Shown here one piece after another: positions 48,001 through 57,549 of a DNA stretch of 64,000 nucleotides. The stretch's first letter is position 1, and each line of letters opens with the position of its first letter. The stretch is from Celoporthe dispersa (lineage: Eukaryota; Ascomycota; Sordariomycetes; Diaporthales; Cryphonectriaceae). The position numbers and the translations under genes are program-made. The stretch is from the NCBI GenBank assembly GCA_016584495.1, contig WAID01000011.1:620001-684000 (forward strand), written 5' to 3'. Under the pieces are notes generated by a model. It did not search any database and was not told the DNA's origin. It saw only the letters and a program-made list of their open reading frames with translations.

Positions 48001-48295
48001 CAGCTCGAGGAACTTCTTGAGGACCAGCTCAATGGTGCCCACGTTGCTGTTCTGGGCGATGTTCTTGTATTGGTAGAGCGCGTCCTTGGTCAACTTTCCC
48101 TTCTTCTGCTCGACGGACTGCTCGACGAGGAGGAGCATCACCGGCTCCAGGGATGCGATGGGGACATTCCGTGAACGCTTGGACGTGATGTGCTCGTGTA
48201 GGAGGGTCAGGGCCGCGGGGGCCTGGCCAACGCCGATGAGCTCATGGGCTCGCTTGAGGACGTTCTCAGGCTTTTTGGTGGGGAGGAGGGGGCAT
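45040..48295 (-). CDS. TIF32: translation initiation factor eIF3 subunit a
   Basis: Largest core subunit of eIF3, bridging the 40S subunit and the other eIF3 subunits during start-codon selection. Essentially one exon, about 1084 residues. Start at 48295, read as [20 protein letters not shown] after removing one surplus base in the plus-strand T5 run 48272-48276. Without that correction only a GTG-initiated frame (48333) opens into the conserved KPENVLKRA. The N-terminal half has helical repeats (LLVEQSVEQKKGKLTKDALY, IAQNSNVGTIELVLKKF), then the PCI domain around residues 320-500. A long charged coiled coil of Glu/Arg/Lys follows (about 550-880). The C-terminus has two copies of PRLALAGNKPSWRER separated by about 50 residues, a GRDA tandem tract, and the conserved end GKWVPRHLREGGK. 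Confidence 0.97.
45118..45178. repeat. 12-bp tandem repeat coding for Gly-Arg-Asp-Ala in eIF3a
   Basis: About five head-to-tail copies of AGCATCTCGGCC with one-base variants. On the minus strand they encode repeated (A)GRDA units, one copy having Ser for Gly, near the C-terminus of eIF3a. Confidence 0.9.
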
Positions 48296-51091
48296 GCTGG
48301 GCAGCAGTCCCTCGGAGGGATGGTGAGCGACACAAGTGTGAGGGTGTCAATATTGATGATGGAACACCTGTCGGGTTGGGTGGGCTGGCTGGAGCCTCGA
48401 CAACACGATGCTGGAGGAGGAGGAGGAGGGGAGTTGTCTGAGGAGGCTTGGGCTCACACAGGAAAATTCTCTGGAAGGTTTGCTGGCGTGCGGGAGTCAG
48501 ACACGCAAAAAAGGGCAGGCAGTGGGGCTAGAGCAAAATGTGTGGTGCTTGCCTGTCGTGCCCGCTTGGAATCTAGCGTGAGCCTAGTGTGGTCCTAGCG
48601 CCCCAAATCAGGTGACCTAGCAGGCTTGAGCAGTTGTTGTCTTGGACTGCCCGGACAACAACAATCAGAAGAACAATCAAGCCGACCAGACGAAGACGTG
48701 AATACCTTTTCCGCTCTAGAGACTTTTGGGAAATCTGAACGACAAAGCGATCTCAAGACGCCTGAGACGGTCTGTAGCGGCAGTTTAGACAGTGTGCCTT
48801 TTGCTGAGAGCCTGTGTGACGGGGTTTCTTGGCAAAAAATCGAGGTTGAAGGAGGGGGGGCAGCAGGCCTGGTGTCGGAGAGGAAGGTGACAGACAGTCC
48901 TCACTCGGGCAGGATTGAGGGGCTTACCCCGCGGCACGCATTCTGTGCGCTCAGTCATTGTATGAGAATACCTACTCGCTATTTTACGATTCAGCGTCTC
49001 GTGTATCAGACATCAGAACGGAGCAAATCGGATTGCATCTACAAACTATGGGATGAGACAAACGCCGATCTTTCCAGTTCGATTTGTCATGCTACGTCAA
49101 CAGACGATTACACAGCCAGATGCATTCTACCAGTATGGTAGATAGAATTTTGCTCTGATTACCTGCTGCAAGAACCCAGACTGTAGTGTAACCTGCAGTG
49201 GGTTGATGGGTAGTAAGGTCACCTGTTGTAAGCTAAGCGAAAGTCCGTGTTGCTGCTTCATGACTCTGCCCTCTCCCTCTTGGCCGCTTGGGCACCGCGC
49301 GAGAGTCTCAAATCTCAGTCTTCGACAGGCCCTCCCCCCCTTTAGGGTTGCAGGGTCAAACCAAACAAACATTTTGCAAACCGACCACAGCTGTGCTCTG
49401 GTACGGACCATGGGCCCCCTACCTCTCTATAAGAAAGCCGGGGTAAGGGACCGCCCCAAACAAGGCATTTGATACCTTGACGTGCTTTTACGTGCTTATC
49501 CTCCCGTCTACCTAAGGCTCAGATCCGGTACTACTCGGTGCATGTTCCAGATCCCATAGATATCGAACGGGTCATGAGGGAGGGTCAATGGACGCTATCA
49601 AATCGGTAAGATCTCATTTCCGCACGGGGGAGAGCTGTGGAGACAAAAGGTATTCGGGTGGAGACCCTGCGAGCGGAAACGGCAATGGAAGTACGCACTC
49701 GCTGGAGAGAGTAATAATGCCCATGTGTACCATCACAAGGCAGAGCAAGTGATGATCAGCCAGCTGCAGGGTCAGGAACATTCAAAATGTAGTGATATGA
49801 TATTCATACTATAGTATGCAGTGTTTTTTTCCCCCCTTCTTCCTGTCTCGAATGGATTTCCATGCCTGTATGCTTGGCAGATTAGTTGTGAGTCTCGAGG
49901 ATCGTTTCGTGGTTCTCTGTGAACCCTTGTATGTAGTAATATCAGACCGCCCCAGTCTTAGCCAATCCAAATTCACTGAGCAATGTTTCTCGCAAATGGC
50001 TTGCAGCCCCTTGGGTGGGTGTCACTGGGGTTTTTTTTCTCTTGGTTTTGCTTCCGTCAGACTGGAGTCGGATTGCTCCCTTCTTTATTTTGTTTCCGCC
50101 CATTTCCCCTCTCGCTCTGATCTCCTCCTTTTTTTTTTTTTTTTAGTTTAATATACATCCTTTCCGTGTACATCTTGGCGTGTATGTCTTGTAGGCGCAC
50201 GATCTTTTCCAACATCGACGAGATCCTCACTCCTGAATTCCAACACCCTGCCTGGACAGCCTTGCAACGGAAGTAAAGGTGCACATCACACCGCCTGACA
50301 AAGCACAACGCCCCCCCCCCCTCCAAGCAGAACCAGTGAGGAAGATCAGCGGCCTTCAGGTACATGAACCCCCCTGGCTAGTGCACCTGCTGGTCCCGAC
50401 ATTGCGGCTTACCATAGCAGGACAGCAGCACTACCGTACGTAGTACTTCTGCAAGTAGTACATAGTACTGTTGGACGCTGGGCTCCCTTTGGTTCGTCCC
50501 GTCCCCCATTCCCATCCCATCCTTCCGGCAATCTAGGCACCTGGGCCGCCCTACCATACCAGCACTACCCGCCCGCCCTCCCTCTCCCTTGGCTCTTCCT
50601 TTCCCTCCGACCACCTGCGACGTGCGAGAGAGAGCGAGAGAGCAGTCGCCGCCCACTCTGACCTCTTCATTCCCTCCTTTACATTCCAACCCGCGGAAAG
50701 CACTCAATCCCCTCCTTCATCGACGAACGGAAACATCCTCATCAGCGGAAACTGCGCCAAGGTCTCGGTTTCCAATTGAATTGTAAGTGAGCCTTTTTCT
50801 TTCTTTCGCCCTGTGCACCTGCCTACTGCACACGGCATCCCGGAAGACCAGACAGGCACGTCGTCAATTGTCCTACCGCTGCGCTGCGCGAACACGCCTG
50901 CCCGCCACCTTGGTCAGACCTCGAAAGCAACTTGCCGACCCAGACCCGATAAACAACTCGTCTCTCGATCCCGTCGATTCTCTTCCATGGGACGACAGTC
51001 GACAGACAATCCCGTCCTAGGCCTCAACTGACCCGACCGATCTATTTGCTTTCAAATCACACCCCCATCCGCATCTTGACTGACAGCCGCC
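48296..51091. other. 2.8-kb divergent intergenic region eIF3a / G-gamma
   Basis: Promoter of eIF3a on the left, and a long promoter and leader for the G-gamma gene on the right. A 171-codon plus frame at 48626-49141 lacks domain features. T runs occur at 49827-49835, 50032-50039 and 50130-50145, and a C10 run near 50311-50321. The stretch 50560-50780 is pyrimidine-rich, then a candidate leader intron begins. No RNA gene recognised. Confidence 0.5.
50783..51086 (+). other. probable 5' leader intron of G-gamma gene
   Basis: Perfect donor GTAAGT at 50783 after a pyrimidine-rich leader, and acceptor TTGACTGACAG at 51086, five nt before the first in-frame ATG, with a CTGAC branch-like element overlapping the acceptor and CAACTGACC near 51027. 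Length 304 nt, longer than the coding introns in the window. Confidence 0.55.
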
Positions 51092-51669
51092 ATGTCTTCT
51101 CCCAAGCAGGATAGAGATCGGGAGTGTGACCAACCTACTCGCACCTGCATCCCTCACTCGTCCACCCAACCCGACCTCCTGGGCCACGTCCCTCCCTCCA
51201 TCGATTCCGACGCCTCGCAGTCTTCCATATCACCCCCCGACGTCAGCCACGACAACGCCTCTGTGGCCAACGACTCCACCGACACCCCTGCCAACATGCC
51301 TCAGTTCACCTCCCGCGACGTTGGCGACCCAACCCAGATCAAGAAGAACAAGCAGTCCATGGCCGACCTGAAGCTGCGTCGCCTGACGGAGCTGAACAAT
51401 CGCCTGCGCGAGGACCTGGAGCGCGAGCGCATCCCCGTCTCCCAGGCCAGTAAAAGGTAAGACGAGTCCGGGAGCACATGCCACAAATGTCGACGTGTCT
51501 GTCTTCCAAAAGGGGTGGTTCTGTGCTGACAGCCTTCTGTGTGTACAGCATTATCGCCTACTGCAACAGCACCCGAGACTACATGGTCCCCTCCGTCTGG
51601 GGTGTCGTTCCCAAAGGCGAGGATCCCTACGCTCCCCAGCAGAGCGGTGGTTGCTGTGTTGTCATGTAA
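51092..51669 (+). CDS. gng-1: heterotrimeric G-protein gamma subunit
   Basis: Partner of G-beta in fungal pheromone, nutrient and development signalling; membrane-tethered by lipids. Exons 51092-51456 and 51549-51669, intron 92 nt with donor GTAAGA. From Met at 51296 the product is 93 residues, the typical family length: MPQFTSRDVGDPTQIKKNKQ, then SMADLKLRRLTELNNRLRED (coiled coil that pairs with G-beta), IIAYCNSTRDYMVPSVWGVV, and the C-terminal box GGCCVVM with a CaaX prenylation motif preceded by a second, potentially palmitoylated, Cys. An in-frame ATG at 51092 in a strong GCCGCC context adds 68 Ser/Asp/Pro-rich residues. Which start is used is open. Frame intact. Confidence 0.94.
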
Positions 51670-52803
51670 TCGGCTCATGATAGATGGACGAAGGAGATGG
51701 AGTTAAGATATCCAAAAAGGTTTCTCGTGGGGTCCGACTAGGAAAAGCGATCGTCAGCAGATTTCCGAGGCATACGACACCAACGACATTCCGAGGGGGA
51801 AAGGACTCTTTGCTGCCTTTCGCGTTGTTTCTTGCCGGCGTTACTACGTGGACAAAAGGGAAGCCAACCTTGTGGAGATTAGGGAAAGGCCCAGAGGAGC
51901 AGGAGGATGTTTGGCAGGTGTGGCACTGGCCACTGAGAGAGAGGCAGGAGATGGCCACACTGAGGTTATCACGATGCTTTTTTTTTTTTTGTTCCGGCCG
52001 TTTCCTTTTCTTGGACTTCACCTGAGGGTTCCCTCGAGGGTGACGGTCCGTCACGGTCGGGGCGGTTACGATAATGGTTTCTTTTCGTTATACCAGACAA
52101 CCTCTGCAGAGGGATAATTCGGCATGTTTATTAATACTGCGTCACCACCTTCTTTCTTCAGCTGTACTTTGTCAGTTTAGGCCTCCCCGACAATCGTGAA
52201 TACCCTCTCCCACGGCAACTATTTCCAGAGTATGACCTATTTGGCAGCTGATCACGGTGAGCGTCCGCTCGGCCAGCATTTTGTCCCCTGATCTGCGAGC
52301 CGTGTTTCCACCAGCCGACCAGCTGAGGTCCTTTGAAGCCAGCGAAATTCGGTCGTCCGACCTGAATCTTTATGAGCGACGCGGCCTTGCGAGACAGTCT
52401 TGCACTAATCACTCCAGCTCCTCGAACATCGAGTTGTCTACACAGGCCAGTTCAGGCAAAGGACCCCTTGGGATGCAGCCTTCTGTGCAGGTGCGAGGGA
52501 TATCTTGTACCTGCCAACTTCTTTTACGAAGATCAGAGAACGGAACCCCAACTCCCGGGGTCGAAGCATCCGTTTCCTCCTCGACAGAGATCCAGGACTG
52601 CGACTTCCATCACAAAGGGACTGCATCAGTCTTCTGGCATTCAGTGTTATTAACTGCTCTTGCACTGTCCTCTTTTTGGCCCCAGGTCTGAGTCAACAAC
52701 CCAAATCCACGATACTTGCAGCTTTACACCACATACACTCCAAGATACCACGTGAAGTGGTCTTTCCACGACCAGTTCTTGAGCTCTCTGCCTCTCCGTA
52801 GAG
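51670..52803. other. intergenic spacer before the secreted-protein gene
   Basis: About 1.1 kb with the 3' region of the G-gamma gene (T11 run near 51979-51989) and the promoter of the next gene. Overlapping frames up to 144 codons at 52257-52691 have no signal peptide or domain. The final 80 nt before 52804 are pyrimidine-rich. Confidence 0.5.
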
Positions 52804-53496
52804 ATGCCCGCCCTTCTCTCACCCCTGCTCGTCACCATCTCCTCTCTCTCCGCCTCTTGTCTTGCGCTACCCCTACGCTTCCCCTTCGCTTCCCGCAATC
52901 CGATCCTCACCTACGGCAACACCAGCCATCCCGACCTGACGCCCAGCTTCGGACAGGACCCCACCCGTCTCGACGACCTCCTCTCGCGCCGGGACTTCGT
53001 CTGGACCGACACGACCAACCAGGCCCAGAACCTCTGCGGCAACTCCACCTTCGCTATGGTCGAGAGTGACGCCAGCGGTGGCTATAGCGACAGACCGGGC
53101 ACCGAAGACTGTCAGCAGTTCGTGGACTACGCGAAGACGCGGGACGGGTACTGGCTGGTCACGGGGTTCTCGGACGGAGCACGGAGCTGGATGGAGTTCG
53201 CGACACTGGCCAGTTGTAAAATTGGGTTGAGGCGGACAGACGGGGAGACGGGGACAGTGCCGTGAGTTGAAAGACCTAACTCGCTGCGTACCAGAGACGC
53301 GAAGAGAAGGAGTGACATTGTTTGTATTCTGACGGCCTTGATGTGCAGGGTCGGAAATCAAGATGTCATCGACCTACTCGACAGTGTCATGAATATGTAC
53401 GGCAGTGGAAGCACGTTGCCAGCTATGCAGGGCAATATGAGCTGTAGCCGAGGCACCACGGAAGCATCTGTGGAGTGGCATATCTACAATGATTGA
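52804..53496 (+). CDS. secreted Hce2/Ecp2-like effector-domain protein
   Basis: Two exons, 52804-53261 and 53349-53496 (intron 87 nt, donor GTGAGT); 201 residues. An N-terminal hydrophobic signal peptide (LLSPLLVTISSLSASCLA, about residues 4-21) is followed by a propeptide-like region. The Hce2 pattern comes next: NLCGNSTF, a Ser/Gly stretch, DCQQFVDYA, DGYWLV, FATLASCKIGLR, VGNQDVIDLLDSVMNMYGS and MQGNMSC. This gives four conserved-position cysteines, as in homologues of the Cladosporium fulvum effector Ecp2. The protein is expected to be extracellular. Relatives include necrosis-related effectors of plant pathogens and proteins of saprobes, so a role in a plant or microbial interaction is inference. 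The frame is intact and lies at the start of the accessory-looking right arm. Confidence 0.87.
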
Positions 53497-54151
53497 TCGA
53501 GGACGGCATGAGGGGCAGGGAGAGATCGGTCCATAACTTCGACATCTGCATCCTTTGAGCGGCGGCCGTCCGCCTCTCGAGATAGCATGATCTCAGTCGC
53601 TCGACGGGCGATTCTATATGGTTATGAGGCGCAAGTTTCAGGATACGCCCCGACTTGGAACGAGACGTGGGACCGATATGGGTTTTTGTACGGCACATGC
53701 ATGCTCATTGAGCACCCTTTCGTAATTTCAAGCACTGAGGCTTATTATCAGGTGACGCTTGGGTAGGTATTCATAGCTTTCTAGACACACGCGCAGTCTC
53801 TTGAGGCGTAGAGGCCAAAGCATGGGAGAATACAGGCCAAGTTTGAAACAATGCGTCGTGCCGAGCAGCATGGGATGAGATCATCTGGGGTACTTGTGAC
53901 AGACATATTGAGAAAGGCTGTAAGCTATTATACTTAACGGTGTTTCCGGGCCCAATCGGTAGGGCCCGAGCCGAGCTGCCCCGCCGTTGCGGGATCATGG
54001 TCCGGGGCTCGGCCGGGATTTGCAATGTCAACTTCATCACACATGACACAGTCAGCAGAGGAAGGGCATCTTACGACTCCGCACACAGAAGGCCCTAGAT
54101 TCAATACAAAATCAGTCTCAGGTTAACGCAGCCAAGTATTTCCACACAGCA
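53497..54151. other. spacer containing a GC-rich inverted-repeat element
   Basis: About 650 nt between the Hce2-like gene and the Rdx-like gene. Most is ordinary spacer, but 53946-54017 is a compact GC-rich palindromic element listed separately. Confidence 0.5.
53946..54017. repeat. GC-rich nested inverted repeat
   Basis: CGGGCCC (53947-53953) and GGGCCCG (53962-53968) form a perfect 7-bp inverted pair around an 8-nt loop. Overlapping it, CCGAGCC (53966-53972) pairs with GGCTCGG (54006-54012), and inside that CCCGC (53980-53984) pairs with GCGGG (53989-53993). The surrounding sequence is AT-rich, so the block stands out sharply. It could be a remnant of a small transposon end, a structured RNA, or a site for a dimeric regulator. 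Confidence 0.6.
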
Positions 54152-54847
54152 ATGGCCGAGCAGGCTGAGGAGGCCAGCGCGCCTTATCCCCCTCCCCCGC
54201 GTGACCATCAAGTTCTGCACGCAGTAAGTGACATCTCTTTCCATCCCGAAGCCCCCCCCCCCTAGCTCGGGCCTGAACCGATACTGATCACTATCGCAGG
54301 TGCAAATGGATGCTGCGAGCCGCATACGTATGTCCCGCGCCGCCCTCACTTGCTTTGCCCTGCTCTAGAGCTGACATGATGCGCGCTCTAGTTCGCCCAA
54401 GAGCTCCTCTCGACTTTCTCCACGTCTCTGGGCGAGGTAGCGCTACAGCCCAGCACGGGCGGCACCTTTGTGGTCGAGATCTTCCACCAAAGCCCATTCT
54501 CACCTCCGACAGCCTCGACCGTGCAGAGCCGCATCCTCTGGGACCGCAAGGCGGACGGCGGGTTCCCTGAGACGAAGGAGCTGAAGCGTAGGGTGAGGGA
54601 CGTCATTGAGCCTGGACGAGACCTGGGACACGTCGACAGGCATGGTGGAACAAGGGGAGCGGGGCCAACTCCAGCGGCAGCGGTTCCAGCGGCAGACGCT
54701 GGGCCAGAGGTTGGCGAGGGCGGGAGGCTGGGTCAGCCGGGCGGAAGGTACCCTGAGGCCGCGGCGCAGCTGGTCGGGGATTTGAGGCGTGGAGAGCAAC
54801 AGGGCGGTGAATGCGTTGGCAAGGAGGCGTGTGAGGACTGCAGCTGA
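54152..54847 (+). CDS. Rdx/SelW-like CxxC redox protein, about 184 aa
   Basis: Three exons: 54152-54223, 54300-54327 (only 28 nt) and 54392-54847. With one surplus C removed from the adjoining C5 runs 54188-54192/54194-54198, exon 1 reads PRVTIKFCTQ, and the splice completes FCTQCKWMLRAAYFAQELL. This is the Rdx (selenoprotein W/T/H-related) signature with a Cys-x-x-Cys active site in place of selenocysteine. The thioredoxin-like fold continues with STSLGEVALQPSTGGTFVVE, ILWDRKADGGFPETKELKRR and VRDVIEPGRDLGHVDR. An extra Pro/Ala/Gly-rich C-terminus of about 65 residues includes Cys near the end (CVGKEACEDCS). Presumed thiol-based redox or glutathione-linked function in the cytosol; the substrate is unknown in this family. 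Confidence 0.85.
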
Positions 54848-55214
54848 GGTGGCTGTGTGGAGGAACTTCGATAGGCCCAGGTTCTCTGGACGGCAGTTTT
54901 GGGCGAAGTACAACCTCCACCCAGGCACAGCAGCATTAGTACGTGATTCGAGAGAAGTGAAAGCACTTGTAACTGTGCCTTGTATTAGAAAACTCCAAGA
55001 TGACAAACCCTTTTGGGCGGTATCTAGTGATCATACACATAGGAAATTACTACCAATGACTAGGCCTTAAAATTTTATCTATTATTCAACTTTCCCTAAG
55101 AGTCCTGGCCCAAATTGTTACCCTGGTTAGACCCTACGTATCCTCCTTGATGCCAATCGAAGCCTCTGCTCCTCTCACATACTTTATCTAGCATTACTTT
55201 GATCTTGGGCGTTC
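54848..55214. other. convergent 3' intergenic region
   Basis: About 370 nt between the stop codons of the Rdx-like and the CorA-like genes. AT content rises here. No gene seen. Confidence 0.5.
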
Positions 55215-57074
55215 TTAGACCATAACATCAGAGCTCTTCTGCCCCCTCTGTCGTCTGAAACCGACAAAACACCCCCATGCCAGGAGCGTGAGTAGGGTAG
55301 AAGCGCCCGTAATAGCAAAGTAGATCCAGATATAGCCTGAAACAATACCTTCGCTCTCAGAGGGACTCCAGTTGAAGAACGTCATAGAGAACAGGGTCTA
55401 TTTTTTATAAGCATTGTGAATAATATTCGGGAGACAGTGCAGACCTACCGCAAAGAAAGTACCCGGTAAGAAAATCATGGTCACGAGAGATATCGACCTC
55501 ATCTGATTGGAATCACTCCCTGTGGCCAAAGCGATGTCGACGTTTATGTCTCCGTTCGACTTCTCAAGCTGTCAGTATCGCCTATGATGTCTTCGTATGC
55601 TGCAAGAATAGGACGTGTAACTTACCCACTGAGTGGCCATCGACATGCCTTCGACCCTCATTGTGCAGTCTTCTGTATGTTGCTGGAACTCCTCAGTGAG
55701 ATCCTTCAGGCGATCTCTGATGATTCTGTTAGACTCTCTTAACTCTTCGTCCATTCTGAGAGGTTTCGCTGGCCCCTTTTCGGATAAACGAGCCATAGAA
55801 GAGAGTTCATCCGCGTGATCAACCATTTTCACGAGCTGTTGCCGCCATATCTCAAGCCTGTTTCTCAAAAAGGTGGTATGAAGCCAGACGTCTCTCCTTT
55901 CATTACGTGCGCATCCCGCCGAGCCTTCCTTGAGAGCGTACGTGCCGGCGCCAGTGTCGAGCTCAAATATGATCTCCTCAACCTGTCTGGTAGTGACTTC
56001 GACAACCCTGAGCATGCGTTCGCGCTCCAATTCTGCAAAGATACCCGGCAAGAGTAGTGGATGACGATAATGCTCCATCGAATCAGCCAATCGGTTCAAG
56101 ACTTTTCGTTCAATGTCGGCCGTGCAGCCGAATAGCATACCGAATGTGCACTTGAATTCGGGAAAGTGGGTGGCAGTGAGTGCGAGGTCCCTCTTCCACA
56201 GGTTTGCGGTTCGACAATTGTAGACTTGAAATAACCCATCAGAAATATATCCCGGAGGGAAAACAAAAGTTCTTCAAGTTGAGTTTCATACCGATTGAAG
56301 GAGTGATCTTCTCATAAGGAGCGGCATTTAGATATGCTCGCGAGAACAGAGGCGCATCAGCACGACTGATTGTTCGTGCTACAGCAGGGTGTATGAAGAG
56401 AGCTTCACAAATATTCTTGAAAATATCCTTCTCAAACGGTATCCGTTGGACTTCACGTCCACCACCTTGGAGATCCGCAATGGTTCTTTCACTCTCTGCT
56501 TTACGTGTGCCCCGCAACAATCTTTCATCCATGGGCCAGCGATGGGATTTAGTCTTCTCGTCATCGATATTTTCTAGGAATTCATGATCGATTTCGTTTT
56601 CTCCGAAGGTGATGGCACCAGTTTTGATCTCTTCGAGCAAGCTGCTGTGTTCTCCCTGCCTTCTGGCAAGTCTATCGCTCCGGTATTGTAAGCTTGCTTC
56701 TCGCAATATGTAATCAGAGAGATTGCTTACATCAAGACAGTCCATGGCGCTCCGGCATGTATATGTGGTCGATCCTAATGAAATTCGAAGTGAGAAACCA
56801 GAGTGACAAGATTTAATAATGGGCGGCGGTTACGCCACTCACATGATTCAGCCACTCACTCCAATCTGCAGAGTTCTCCAGAGACCACAGTCGAAGAGTC
56901 TAAGAGATCAAGAATCAGTGATCACTCGCAGACTCTAGGTGCTAGATGCAAATAATCCCTGCTTACCGGTTCTCCTGCTCGCAGGCACACAACTGTTGCG
57001 GCTTGAGACGCGTAGCGGAAGACATTAGTCAAATCGCTCTCTGGTAGTGGCCCAAACTGCGATGGCCAGTTCAT
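55215..57074 (-). CDS. CorA-like fungal membrane protein, 510 aa
   Basis: Six exons with fully matched phases: 57074-56967, 56899-56860 (40 nt), 56774-56292, 56224-55626, 55568-55449 and 55397-55215; introns 51-85 nt. No frameshift. N-terminus MNWPSQFGPLPESDLTNVFR; a soluble helical part (FEKDIFKNICEALFIHPAVA); FKCTFGMLFGCTADIERKVL; a long charged helical stalk (RNRLEIWRQQLVKMVDHADE to RDRLKDLTEEFQQHTEDC). Next comes SDSNQMRSISLVTMIFLPGT with FFATLFSMTFFNW (membrane helix 1), then YIWIYFAITGASTLLTLLAW (helix 2) and a short basic tail. This stalk plus two C-terminal helices is the CorA-like architecture seen in many fungal paralogues. The GMN selectivity filter is not visible, so ion transport is uncertain. 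It shares the layout, not the ankyrin repeats, of the gene at 3-7 kb. Confidence 0.86.
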
Positions 57075-57549
57075 CTCCTCGTCTGAATGAATTGACTATG
57101 CCTCTATTGAGCAAGTTAGCACTGTGGACGTAGTCTAAGGATACAGACACCTGTATGTGCGTGTATCTGCCTGTTCCTGAGCCGTATTATAACAACAGTG
57201 TGAATCGCCACCAAACCGGGGGAGCAAGAGGGGTGAGGAGTCATAGTTTTTAACGAAAGAAATTGCCGAGTAAAGCGCAGAAATGGTTCAACAACGTGGC
57301 GCTGACAACTAATCAGTGATTCAGCAGCGCTGCGCCTCGTACTACACGGTTACATGCATGATGACAGGTTAGCCACAACATCAGACCCCGCACAGACTTT
57401 ATGTGCTCAGCCCAAAAATCATATAACACATGTGACTGCCTTTGCTGTGAGCCTTATTATATTTCCATCACTGCCTCTTAGTATTTACTCCTGTTCATGC
57501 CAACTAAATCATCAAGAAACCGCGATAACACGGTTGACAGCATCCGACA
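57075..57549. other. divergent promoter region CorA-like gene / small gene
   Basis: About 475 nt between the divergent starts of the CorA-like gene and the 70-residue gene. A longer ATG frame from 57354 overlaps the small gene in another phase, but has no protein-like second half. Confidence 0.45.

Noticed and set aside
48626..49141. 171-codon plus-strand open frame upstream of eIF3a
   Set aside because: No domain, signal or conserved pattern, composition of spacer DNA, and it occupies the divergent promoter.
52257..52691. 144-codon frame before the Hce2-like gene
   Set aside because: Overlapping open frames in other phases, no signal peptide or domain, located in the promoter.
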